Of a DNA stretch of 64,000 bases, positions 8,792 to 15,780 are shown piece after piece (position 1 is the first letter of the stretch; each line of letters opens with the position of its first letter). The notes beneath the pieces are model-generated. The model saw only the letters and a list, made by a program, of their open reading frames with translations. It did no database searches and was not told the DNA's origin. The position numbers and the translations under genes are program-made. The stretch lies in contig NZ_JAOBTQ010000001.1 of NCBI RefSeq assembly GCF_033366695.1, forward strand, positions 4,712,001 through 4,776,000, read 5' to 3'. The DNA is from Streptomyces sp. SCL15-4. GTDB lineage: Bacteria > Actinomycetota > Actinomycetes > Streptomycetales > Streptomycetaceae.

Positions 8792-9718
8792 GTGAGCGCA
8801 GCGACAACGCGAAGCCGCACCCCCGACCGCCTGTGCGCCGAGGCCGTCGACCTCGCCCGCGCCGCCGCCGAGGAGGCCGCCGCGCCCGGGGTGATCGGGG
8901 AGCACGCGGGACTGGTGTCGGAGGGTGACCGCGTTGTCACGCACTTCTTCGAGTGCAAGGAGCCGGGCTACCGGGGCTGGCGCTGGGCCGTGACGGTGGC
9001 CCGCGCCTCCCGCGCCAAGATCGTCACGCTCGACGAGGTGGTCCTCCTCCCCGGCCCCGACGCCCTCCTCGCTCCCGAGTGGGTCCCGTGGAGCGAGCGC
9101 CTGCGCCCCGGCGACCTCGGCCCCGGCGACCTGCTCCCCACCGACCAGGACGACCTGCGCCTGGAGCCCGGCTACACGGGCGAGGAGGAGCCGCCGCCCA
9201 ACTCGGTGGTCTCCGACGAGATGCGGGAACTGGCCGAGGCGGAGGACGCCGACGTCACCCCGGGCACGCCCGCCGTCCAGCCGGCGACGCCCTCCCGGGG
9301 CACGATCGCGTCCGTCGCCGAGGAACTGGGCCTGCGCCGCGCCCGCGTGCTCTCCCGCTACGGCCTGCACATCGCGGCCGACCGCTGGGAGGAGGCGTAC
9401 GGCTCGAACACCCCGATGGCCCAGGCGGCCCCCGCGACCTGCGTGAGCTGCGGCTTCCTCGCCCGTATCGGCGGCTCTCTCGGCCAGGCCTTCGGGGTCT
9501 GCGCCAACGAGTTCTCGCCGGCGGACGGCCGGGTGGTGTCCCTGTCCTACGGCTGTGGCGGCCACTCGGAGGCGGCGGTCATGCCGAAGACCCCGCAGCC
9601 CGCGCCGCCGGTCGTCGACGAGACCCGCGTCGACCCCTTCCCGCTGCGCCCGGCCCGTGACTCCGGCTCGGTGCCGGAGACCACCGACGACGAGACGGCG
9701 GAGCTGGGCCACTCCTGA
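8792..9718 (+). CDS. DUF3027-family protein
   Basis: 308 residues from GTG 8792, with GGAGAG 12-17 bases upstream. The N-terminus AEAVDLARAAAEEAA and the segment HFFECKEPGYRGWRWAVTVARA are typical of actinobacterial DUF3027. The C-terminal half carries CVSCGFLARIGG followed by a Cys-containing FGVCANEFSPADG and YGCGGHSEA; these Cys/His residues suggest a metal-binding (zinc-ribbon-like) module. Function is unknown. The acidic central linker (about 140-185) separates the two parts. It stands alone in its transcription unit and is followed by a palindromic terminator. Confidence 0.85.
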   Translation: MSAATTRSRTPDRLCAEAVDLARAAAEEAAAPGVIGEHAGLVSEGDRVVTHFFECKEPGYRGWRWAVTVARASRAKIVTLDEVVLLPGPDALLAPEWVPWSERLRPGDLGPGDLLPTDQDDLRLEPGYTGEEEPPPNSVVSDEMRELAEAEDADVTPGTPAVQPATPSRGTIASVAEELGLRRARVLSRYGLHIAADRWEEAYGSNTPMAQAAPATCVSCGFLARIGGSLGQAFGVCANEFSPADGRVVSLSYGCGGHSEAAVMPKTPQPAPPVVDETRVDPFPLRPARDSGSVPETTDDETAELGHS

Positions 9719-9740
9719 ACGCCGCGGCCACCGCCGCCGG

Positions 9741-9766
9741 GCCGCTCCGGTGATCACCGGAGCGGC
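9741..9766. terminator. Perfect 26-base palindrome, probable terminator
   Basis: Positions 9741-9753 (GCCGCTCCGGTGA) and 9754-9766 are exact reverse complements of each other. It lies 23 bases after the DUF3027 stop. Without a loop it must open at the tip to form an RNA hairpin. The rest of 9767-9920 is C-rich and shows no gene. Confidence 0.55.
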
Positions 9767-9937
9767 ACGGGAACGGCACCTGCCCGGGTTCCTCGGGGCC
9801 CGGCGGCCACGTCCTCCCACCGCCCGTTCCGGCACCGTCCGCTCCGCCACCGCCCGGCCCCCCGGCCCCGCCTCTGCCTCGGTGCCCGCTTCCTTCGCGC
9901 TGTACCTTCGTCCTCACGCGGAGGATGGAGAGTGATC

Positions 9938-12900
9938 GTGAGCAAGTTCGTGCGGCCGGCGGGTGAGGGGGCCGATCCGTTCGGGACGGCCCGGCTGCGG
10001 CGCGGGGTCCTCGACGCCTGGGCGACCAGTCCCGCCCGGTTCCGGGAGGACGCCAACGCCGAGGAGGACCTCGTCCTCGGCGGATACCGGGACCGGCTCG
10101 TCGTGGAGTTGGCGCAGAACGCCGCCGACGCCGCGGCCCGGGCGGGGACGGCCGGCCGGTTGCGGCTCACCCTGCGCGACGGCGTGCTCGTGGCCGCCAA
10201 CACCGGCGCCCCCCTGGACGCGACCGGCGTCGAGTCGCTGTCCACGCTGCGCGCCTCCGCGAAACGGGACGCCGAGGCCACGCACGGCTCCGTCGGCCGG
10301 TTCGGTGTCGGTTTCGCCGCCGTACTCGCCGTGACCGACGAACCGGCGATCGTCGGGCGGCACGGAGGCGTGCGCTGGTCCCTCACCGAGGCCCGGGAGC
10401 TGGCCGGCGAGGTCGCCCGGCACAGCCCGGGCCTGGGCGACGAGGTGCGGCGCCGGGAGGGCCACGTGCCCCTGCTGCGGCTGCCCTTCGCCGCCGAGGG
10501 CACCGCTCCCGAGCCGTACGACACCGCCGTGATCCTGCCCCTGCGCGACGCGGCCGCCGCCGATCTCGCCGCGCGGCTGCTCGCCGGTGTGGACGACGCC
10601 CTGCTGCTGGCCCTGCCGGGGCTGGCCGAGGTCGTCGTGGAGATCGAGGGACAGGAGCCGCGCACGCTCGGCCGCCGTACCGACGGGCCCTTCACGGTCG
10701 TGGAGGACTCCCGGGACGGCGTCACCCACTGGCGCACCGCGTCCGCGCACGGCCGGCTGACTCCCGACCTGCTCGCCGACCGGCCCGTGGAGGAGCGGCT
10801 GCGCCCCCACTGGTCGGTGACCTGGGCCGTACCGGTCGACGCCTACGGCGCGCCGGCCCGGCCCCGCACCAGCCCGGTCGTGCACGCGCCGACCCCGAGC
10901 GACGAGCCGCTGGGCGTGCCGGCGCTGCTCATCGCCTCCTTCCCGCTGGACACCACCCGCCGGCACGCGGCGCCCGGCCCGCTCACCGACTTCCTGGTGC
11001 AGCGCGCGGCAGACGCCTACGCCGAACTGCTCGCCGGCTGGCGGCCGGTGGGCGAGGGGATCATCGACCTCGTGCCCGGGCCGCTCGGCAAGGGCGCGCT
11101 GGACGGGGCGCTGCGGCAGGCCGTGCTGGAGCGGCTGCCGCGCACCGCCTTCCTGCCGCCGGCCGTCGCGCCGGAGGCCGACGACGAGCTGCCGCAGGCG
11201 CTGCGGCCCCGGGACGCCGAGGTCGTGGAGGGCGCCGGCGCCGACACCGTACGGGTGCTGGCGGAGGTGCTGCCCACCCTGCTGCCGGCGGGACTGGAGC
11301 GCCGCGCCGAGCTGCGCACCCTCGGTGTCGCCCGGCTGCCGCTCGCCGACGCCGTCGACCGGCTCGCCGGGCTGGAGAAGGAGCCGCGGTGGTGGTGGCG
11401 GCTGTACGACAGCCTCGCCGGGGTCGACCCGGAGCGGCTGTCCGGGCTGCCGGTGCCGCTGGCCGACGGCAGGACCACCATCGGGCCCCGGCAGGTGCTG
11501 CTGCCCACCGCGGACGCCGCGCGGATCGATCCGGACGTGCTGGGACGGCTCGGGCTGAAGGTCGCCCACCCGGACGCCGCCCATCCGCTGCTGGAGAAGC
11601 TGGGCGCGCTGCCCGCGACCCCGCGCGCGGTGCTCACCACCCCGCAGGTGCGGGCCGCCGTCGCCGGTTCCCTGGAGGACGACGGCGCGCTGGGCTGGGA
11701 GGAGGACGCGCCGGACGCCGAGGAGCTGGCGGACACCGTGCTCGCCCTGGTCCGGGACGCGGGCCTGGAGCCGGGCGACGAGCCCTGGCTGGGCGCGCTC
11801 GCGCTGCCCGACGAGGACGGCGAACCGACGCCCGCCGGCGAGCTGGTGTTTCCCGGCAGCCCCTTCGCCCGGGTCGTCCGCGAGGGCGAACTGCCCTTGG
11901 TAGACGCCGGTTTGGCCGAGCGGTGGGGTGAACAGCCGCTCACCGCCTGCGGGGTGCTGGCCGACTTCGCGCTGGTCCGCGCCACCGACGTCGTCCTGGA
12001 CCCGGACGAACTGGAGCCCCGCGAAGGTGACTTCGCCGAGCCCGACGACGCGGGACTGCTGGACGCCGTGGACGTGTGGTGCGAGGACATCCTCGACCGG
12101 TTCCCGGACGGCCCGGTGCCGCCCGTGGCCACCGAACTCGTCGCCGTACGCGACCTGGAGCTGGTGGACGACGACCACTGGCCCGAGGCGCTGGCCCTGC
12201 TGGCCCGGCCGCCGCTGCGGGACGCCCTGACCCAGCCCGTGCGCATCCTGCTGCCCGACGGCACCCACGAGGCCGTACGGCCGTACACCGCGTGGTGGCT
12301 GCGCGGGCACCCGGTGCTCGCCGGACGGCGCCCGGCCGGTCTGCTCGCGGCCGGCGGGGACCCGCTGCTGCGCGGGCTGTACGACGAGGCCGACGCGACC
12401 GGGTTCGAGGACGAGCAGGTGCTGCGGGCGCTCGGAGTGCGCACCTCCGTCGGCGCGCTGCTGGACGAGCCCGGCGGCGCCGCCGAGCTGCTGGACCGCC
12501 TCGCCGACCCCGAGCGCCCCGTCACACCCGCCCAACTGCACGGCCTGTACAGCGCGCTGGCCGAGCTGGACCCCGAGCAGGTGACCCTGCCGGACGAGCT
12601 GCGGGCCGTGGTCGACGGGCGGCTGGAGGTCGTGGACGCCGCCTCGGCCGTCGTGGTCGACTCCCCGGATCTGCTGCCGTTCACCTCCGGGGTGCCGCTG
12701 CTGCCGGTGCGGCCCGCGCGCGCCGCCGAGCTGGCCGAGCTGTTGCAGGTGCGCCGGCTGAGCGAGTCCGTCACCGGCGAGGTGCACTCCGAGGGCACCG
12801 AGCACGAGGTGCCGGACCCGGTGCGCGTGCTGCTCGGCCCGCGGACGCCCGGGGCCTACGTCGAGCACGAGGAACTCGTCGTGGACGGCGTGGAGATCGA

Positions 12901-13066
12901 CTGGCGGCTGACCGGCGACGGCGTGCTGCACGCGGCCACCCTGGAGGGGGTCGCGGCGGGCCTGGCGTGGGCGGCGGGGCAGTGGCCGCGGCGGTTCGAG
13001 GTGGCCGCGCTGCTGGAGGACCCCTCGCGGACGGAGGAACTGGCGCGGGACCGGTGGTTCGACTGA
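9938..13066 (+). CDS. Sacsin-type (HSP90-like ATPase) large protein
   Basis: About 1042 residues. The N-terminus carries a GHKL/HSP90-like ATPase domain: VVELAQNAADAA (N-box), DGVLVAANTGAP (DxGxG-like segment) and VGRFGVGFAAV (G-box), in the order seen in sacsin repeats and HSP90. The remaining approximately 800 residues are acidic, Leu-rich and have no motif I can name. Streptomycetes carry a conserved protein of this type annotated as sacsin N-terminal ATPase-like; chaperone or conformational ATPase activity is inferred from the fold. GTG 9938 is preferred since GGAG lies 7 bases before it; an in-frame GTG at 9932 would use GAGG at 9921. Confidence 0.8.
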   Translation: MSKFVRPAGEGADPFGTARLRRGVLDAWATSPARFREDANAEEDLVLGGYRDRLVVELAQNAADAAARAGTAGRLRLTLRDGVLVAANTGAPLDATGVESLSTLRASAKRDAEATHGSVGRFGVGFAAVLAVTDEPAIVGRHGGVRWSLTEARELAGEVARHSPGLGDEVRRREGHVPLLRLPFAAEGTAPEPYDTAVILPLRDAAAADLAARLLAGVDDALLLALPGLAEVVVEIEGQEPRTLGRRTDGPFTVVEDSRDGVTHWRTASAHGRLTPDLLADRPVEERLRPHWSVTWAVPVDAYGAPARPRTSPVVHAPTPSDEPLGVPALLIASFPLDTTRRHAAPGPLTDFLVQRAADAYAELLAGWRPVGEGIIDLVPGPLGKGALDGALRQAVLERLPRTAFLPPAVAPEADDELPQALRPRDAEVVEGAGADTVRVLAEVLPTLLPAGLERRAELRTLGVARLPLADAVDRLAGLEKEPRWWWRLYDSLAGVDPERLSGLPVPLADGRTTIGPRQVLLPTADAARIDPDVLGRLGLKVAHPDAAHPLLEKLGALPATPRAVLTTPQVRAAVAGSLEDDGALGWEEDAPDAEELADTVLALVRDAGLEPGDEPWLGALALPDEDGEPTPAGELVFPGSPFARVVREGELPLVDAGLAERWGEQPLTACGVLADFALVRATDVVLDPDELEPREGDFAEPDDAGLLDAVDVWCEDILDRFPDGPVPPVATELVAVRDLELVDDDHWPEALALLARPPLRDALTQPVRILLPDGTHEAVRPYTAWWLRGHPVLAGRRPAGLLAAGGDPLLRGLYDEADATGFEDEQVLRALGVRTSVGALLDEPGGAAELLDRLADPERPVTPAQLHGLYSALAELDPEQVTLPDELRAVVDGRLEVVDAASAVVVDSPDLLPFTSGVPLLPVRPARAAELAELLQVRRLSESVTGEVHSEGTEHEVPDPVRVLLGPRTPGAYVEHEELVVDGVEIDWRLTGDGVLHAATLEGVAAGLAWAAGQWPRRFEVAALLEDPSRTEELARDRWFD

Positions 13067-13133
13067 CTCCGGTGGCCCAACTACGGCCCGCCGTAAGGTG
13101 TTCGGCAAAGTCCGCACGAAATTCTCACCACTA

Positions 13134-13197
13134 GTACAACCATTCGCTTCGGCCCCGGGTCAGATCAGTGGAGTCACCACTCGACTCCCTGATCTGA
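13134..13197 (+). promoter_or_regulatory. Upstream element shared by the secreted-protein genes (copy 1) with inverted repeat
   Basis: GTACAACC at 13134-13141 lies 79 bases before the ATG at 13213. It is followed by an inverted repeat: TCAGATCAG (13160-13168) pairs with CTGATCTGA (13189-13197) and GGAGTC (13170-13175) pairs with GACTCC (13183-13188). The same arrangement precedes the third paralogue at 14944. It could be a promoter plus operator or a structured 5' leader. Confidence 0.5.
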
Positions 13198-13212
13198 ACG
13201 TGGGGACCACAC

Positions 13213-13817
13213 ATGCGCATCCGTGCCTCTGTCGCCGTGGTGAGCGGTGCTCAGGCTCTGCCCGCGCTCGCCGTGCCGGCCGCCCGGGCCGACGGCAGCC
13301 AGGGCGGCACCAGGATCACCGAGGTGGTCGTGGACGGCGGCAACAGGGTGCGGATCGGTACCTCCGGCGCGGTGAGGATCGACCCGAGGACGGACCACCT
13401 CTCGGACAAGAGCGCGGGCACCTGGTACGTGGACGCGTGGATCAACGCGAACGACGACGACTACCTGTGGAAGGAGAAGGCCGGTTCCTTCTTCTTCCAG
13501 CGGGCCGCCCGGCTGACCGCCGACGCCGCCCCGGAGCCGGTGGAGAAGGGCGGGACGATCACCGTCACCGGTGCCCTCTCCCGTGCCGACCGGGAGTCGC
13601 CGGCGTACGCCGGCGACGGCTCGCAGTCCGTGAAGCTCCGGTTCCGCAAGAAGAACGCCACCGGCTACACCACCGTCAAGACCGTCAAGGCCGACTCCAA
13701 AGGCAGCCTGAAGACGACGGTCGAGGCCCGGCCGACGGCTACTACCGCTACTCCTTCGGGGGCGACTCCGGCACCGCCGCGGTGAACTCCGCGGGCGACT
13801 TCATCGACGTGAAGTAG
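13213..13817 (+). pseudogene. Secreted paralogue 1, frameshifted and internally shortened
   Basis: ATG 13213 opens a signal-peptide protein that shares the C-terminal domain of the two genes after it (LTADAAPEPVEKGGTITVTG, then VKLRFRKKNATGYTTVKTV). After TTVEA (around 13725) the frame is lost by one missing base relative to the next paralogue. The expected ending ADGYYRYSFGGDSGTAAVNS-AGDFIDVK and its stop lie in another frame, up to 13817. Read without correction, translation ends at 13785 in an unrelated Pro/Thr-rich tail. The middle of the protein is also about 50 residues shorter than in its paralogues. Likely a decaying copy; a sequencing error at the frameshift cannot be excluded. Confidence 0.7.
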
Positions 13818-13857
13818 CCGGCCGCACCCCGTCATCCCGACCAATCGAGGACAACAC

Positions 13858-14739
13858 ATGCAGCTTCGCGCCACCGTGGCCGCCGTCTCCGGCGCCCTGG
13901 CCCTCTCCGCCCTCGCCCTCCCGGCCGCGCACGCGGCGGACGGCGGCCCGTCCTACCGTGCCGACGTCGTCAAGGCCGTCGCGCAGCACACCCCGGGCAA
14001 GGCGGGCTTCGCCGTGCGCTCGGAGCCGATCGGCGACCTGGACGTGTCCTTCTCCGACTTCAAGATCGCCAAGGCGGTCAAGGTGGGCACGACCAACAAG
14101 GTCTCCGCCACGGTCACCTACACGCTGACCCACGGCACCGACGTGGATGTCGACAGCGACGCGTTCGTCACCATCCCGCTGATCTACCGCGGCTCCGTCG
14201 ACGACATGGAGAACATGCAGGGCGGCGAGTACCCGGCCACCTGCGTCGAGAAGTCGGCCACCACGGCCTCCTGCAAGGGCTCGGTCCAGATCAACCCGCG
14301 CGAGTCCGACCCCGAATTCAAGCTGTACAACTCGCAGGCCGGCACCTGGCACGGCGCGGCCGTCGCGCTGGACGACGAGAAGTCCGCCGTCCAGTTCGAC
14401 CTGGGCACCACGCTGCTCCAGCGCAACTCCCAGCTGACGGTCAACGCCGCTCCGGAGCCGGTGAAGAAGGGCAAGACCCTCACCGTCACGGGCAAGCTCT
14501 CCCGCGCCAACTGGGAGGACCACAAGTACCACGGCTACACCGGCCAGGCCGTCAAGCTCCAGTTCCGCAAGAAGGGCTCCAGCACCTACACCACGCTGAA
14601 GACCGTCAAGACGGACTCCACGGGCAACCTGAAGACGACCGTCAAGGCGTCGGCCGACGGCTACTACCGCTACTCCTTCGCGGGCACCTCGACCACCCCG
14701 GCGATCAGCGCCGCCGGTGACTTCGTCGACGTGAAGTAA
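13858..14739 (+). CDS. Secreted protein, paralogue 2 of a tandem family
   Basis: 293 residues. A signal peptide (basic MQLRATVAAVSGALALSALA, then AHAAD cleavage site at about residue 23) indicates Sec export. The mature protein has an N-terminal domain of about 150 residues with a Cys pair near VEKSATTASCKG, and a C-terminal Ig-like/beta-sandwich domain (VKKGKTLTVTGKLSRANWE, VKLQFRKKGSSTYTTLKTV, ending AGDFVDVK). No enzymatic motif is visible. It lies 40 bp after copy 1 and lacks the upstream element of copies 1 and 3, so it is probably co-transcribed with copy 1. Role unknown; surface or matrix function is a guess. Confidence 0.85.
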   Translation: MQLRATVAAVSGALALSALALPAAHAADGGPSYRADVVKAVAQHTPGKAGFAVRSEPIGDLDVSFSDFKIAKAVKVGTTNKVSATVTYTLTHGTDVDVDSDAFVTIPLIYRGSVDDMENMQGGEYPATCVEKSATTASCKGSVQINPRESDPEFKLYNSQAGTWHGAAVALDDEKSAVQFDLGTTLLQRNSQLTVNAAPEPVKKGKTLTVTGKLSRANWEDHKYHGYTGQAVKLQFRKKGSSTYTTLKTVKTDSTGNLKTTVKASADGYYRYSFAGTSTTPAISAAGDFVDVK

Positions 14740-14862
14740 GCAGACGGCGGAGTAGGCGCACGGCGGAACAACCGCACGCGCACCACCGGCCCGTCCCGTT
14801 TCTCCCGCTCGGGTCACGCGAGGGTAATCAGCAGGCCAAATCCGGCCGGGAAGTGTCTTGCC

Positions 14863-14920
14863 GTACAACCAATGAGGTGCTCCGCGGATCTGATCGCGTG
14901 AGTCGACCGACTCCACGATC
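14863..14920 (+). promoter_or_regulatory. Upstream element shared by the secreted-protein genes (copy 2)
   Basis: GTACAACC at 14863-14870 lies 81 bases before the ATG at 14944, almost the same spacing as copy 1. An imperfect inverted repeat follows (14892-14905 with 14908-14920, based on GATCG...AGTCG and CGACT...GATC). Upstream bases also align with copy 1 (CAAATCCGG against CAAAGTCCG). Confidence 0.5.
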
Positions 14921-14943
14921 CACTTCTCCCTCAGGGGAAACAC

Positions 14944-15726
14944 ATGCGCATCCGTGCCACCGTGGCCGCCGTCTCCGGCGCCCTGGCCCTCTCCGCCTTC
15001 GCCGTGCCCGCCGCCCACGCGGCCACCGCGGCGCCGAACGTGACCTTCTCGAACGTGAAGGTCAACGGCGGCAAGGCGATCACCCTCGGTGCCACCTCGA
15101 CCGTCGAGGTCAAGGCGACCTACACCGTGACGCACCCCACCACCGTCTCGATGTCCGACGTCCTGACCGGGCCGGTGCTCTACCGCGGCACCTCGGCGAA
15201 GGACGCCGACACCCAGGTCGTCAGCGACGCCCCGGGCACCTGCACCACGGTGAACTCCACCACCGTGAACTGCTCGGCCACGATCACCCTGCCCGCCGCC
15301 GAGCTGTACAACTCCGACGCCGGCACCTGGAAGCAGGGCGCGCTCGCGGTCGACGAGAAGACCGAAGCCGAGAAGTGGCAGAGCGACCTCGGCACCCTCC
15401 CGGTCCGCCGCGCCGCCAAGCTCACCGCCGACGCCGCCCCGGAGCCGGTGAAGAAGGGCAAGACCCTCACCGTCACGGGCAAGCTCTCCCGCGCCAACTG
15501 GGAGGACGGCAAGTACCACGGGTACACCGGCCAGTCCGTGAAGCTCCAGTTCCGCAAGGCGGGCACCAGCACCTACACCACGCTGAAGACCGTCACGACG
15601 GACTCCACGGGCAACCTGAGGACGACGGTCACGGCCGGCTCCGACGGCTACTACCGCTACAGCTTCGCCGGTACCTCCACCACGTCGGCCGTCAGCGCCG
15701 CGGGTGACTACGTCGACGTGCAGTAA
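14944..15726 (+). CDS. Secreted protein, paralogue 3 of a tandem family
   Basis: 260 residues. The signal peptide is nearly identical to paralogue 2 (VAAVSGALALSAFAVPAAHA, cleavage near residue 25). The N-terminal mature domain is shorter and Thr/Val-rich (TYTVTHPTTVSMSDVLTGPV) with two Cys (GTCTTVNSTTVNCSAT). The C-terminal domain is close to identical to that of paralogue 2, including VKKGKTLTVTGKLSRANWED and the ending AGDYVDVQ. The strong DNA identity of the 3' halves points to recent duplication or gene conversion. The gene has its own copy of the GTACAACC-plus-hairpin leader and is followed by a strong terminator. Confidence 0.85.
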   Translation: MRIRATVAAVSGALALSAFAVPAAHAATAAPNVTFSNVKVNGGKAITLGATSTVEVKATYTVTHPTTVSMSDVLTGPVLYRGTSAKDADTQVVSDAPGTCTTVNSTTVNCSATITLPAAELYNSDAGTWKQGALAVDEKTEAEKWQSDLGTLPVRRAAKLTADAAPEPVKKGKTLTVTGKLSRANWEDGKYHGYTGQSVKLQFRKAGTSTYTTLKTVTTDSTGNLRTTVTAGSDGYYRYSFAGTSTTSAVSAAGDYVDVQ

Positions 15727-15749
15727 GCACGAGCGCTCGCCCGCGCGGG

Positions 15750-15773
15750 CGGCCCCGGCGGCGGCCGGGGCCG
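15750..15773. terminator. Terminator between secreted paralogue 3 and the P-type ATPase gene
   Basis: Arms CGGCCCCGGC (15750-15759) and GCCGGGGCCG (15764-15773) with a four-base loop lie between two convergent genes. It can act in both directions. Confidence 0.65.
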
Positions 15774-15780
15774 TTCCGGC

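Noticed and set aside
9914..13117. 1067-codon antisense frame over the sacsin-like gene
   Set aside because: Typical GC-driven antisense frame; no domain, and the plus strand has clear ATPase motifs.
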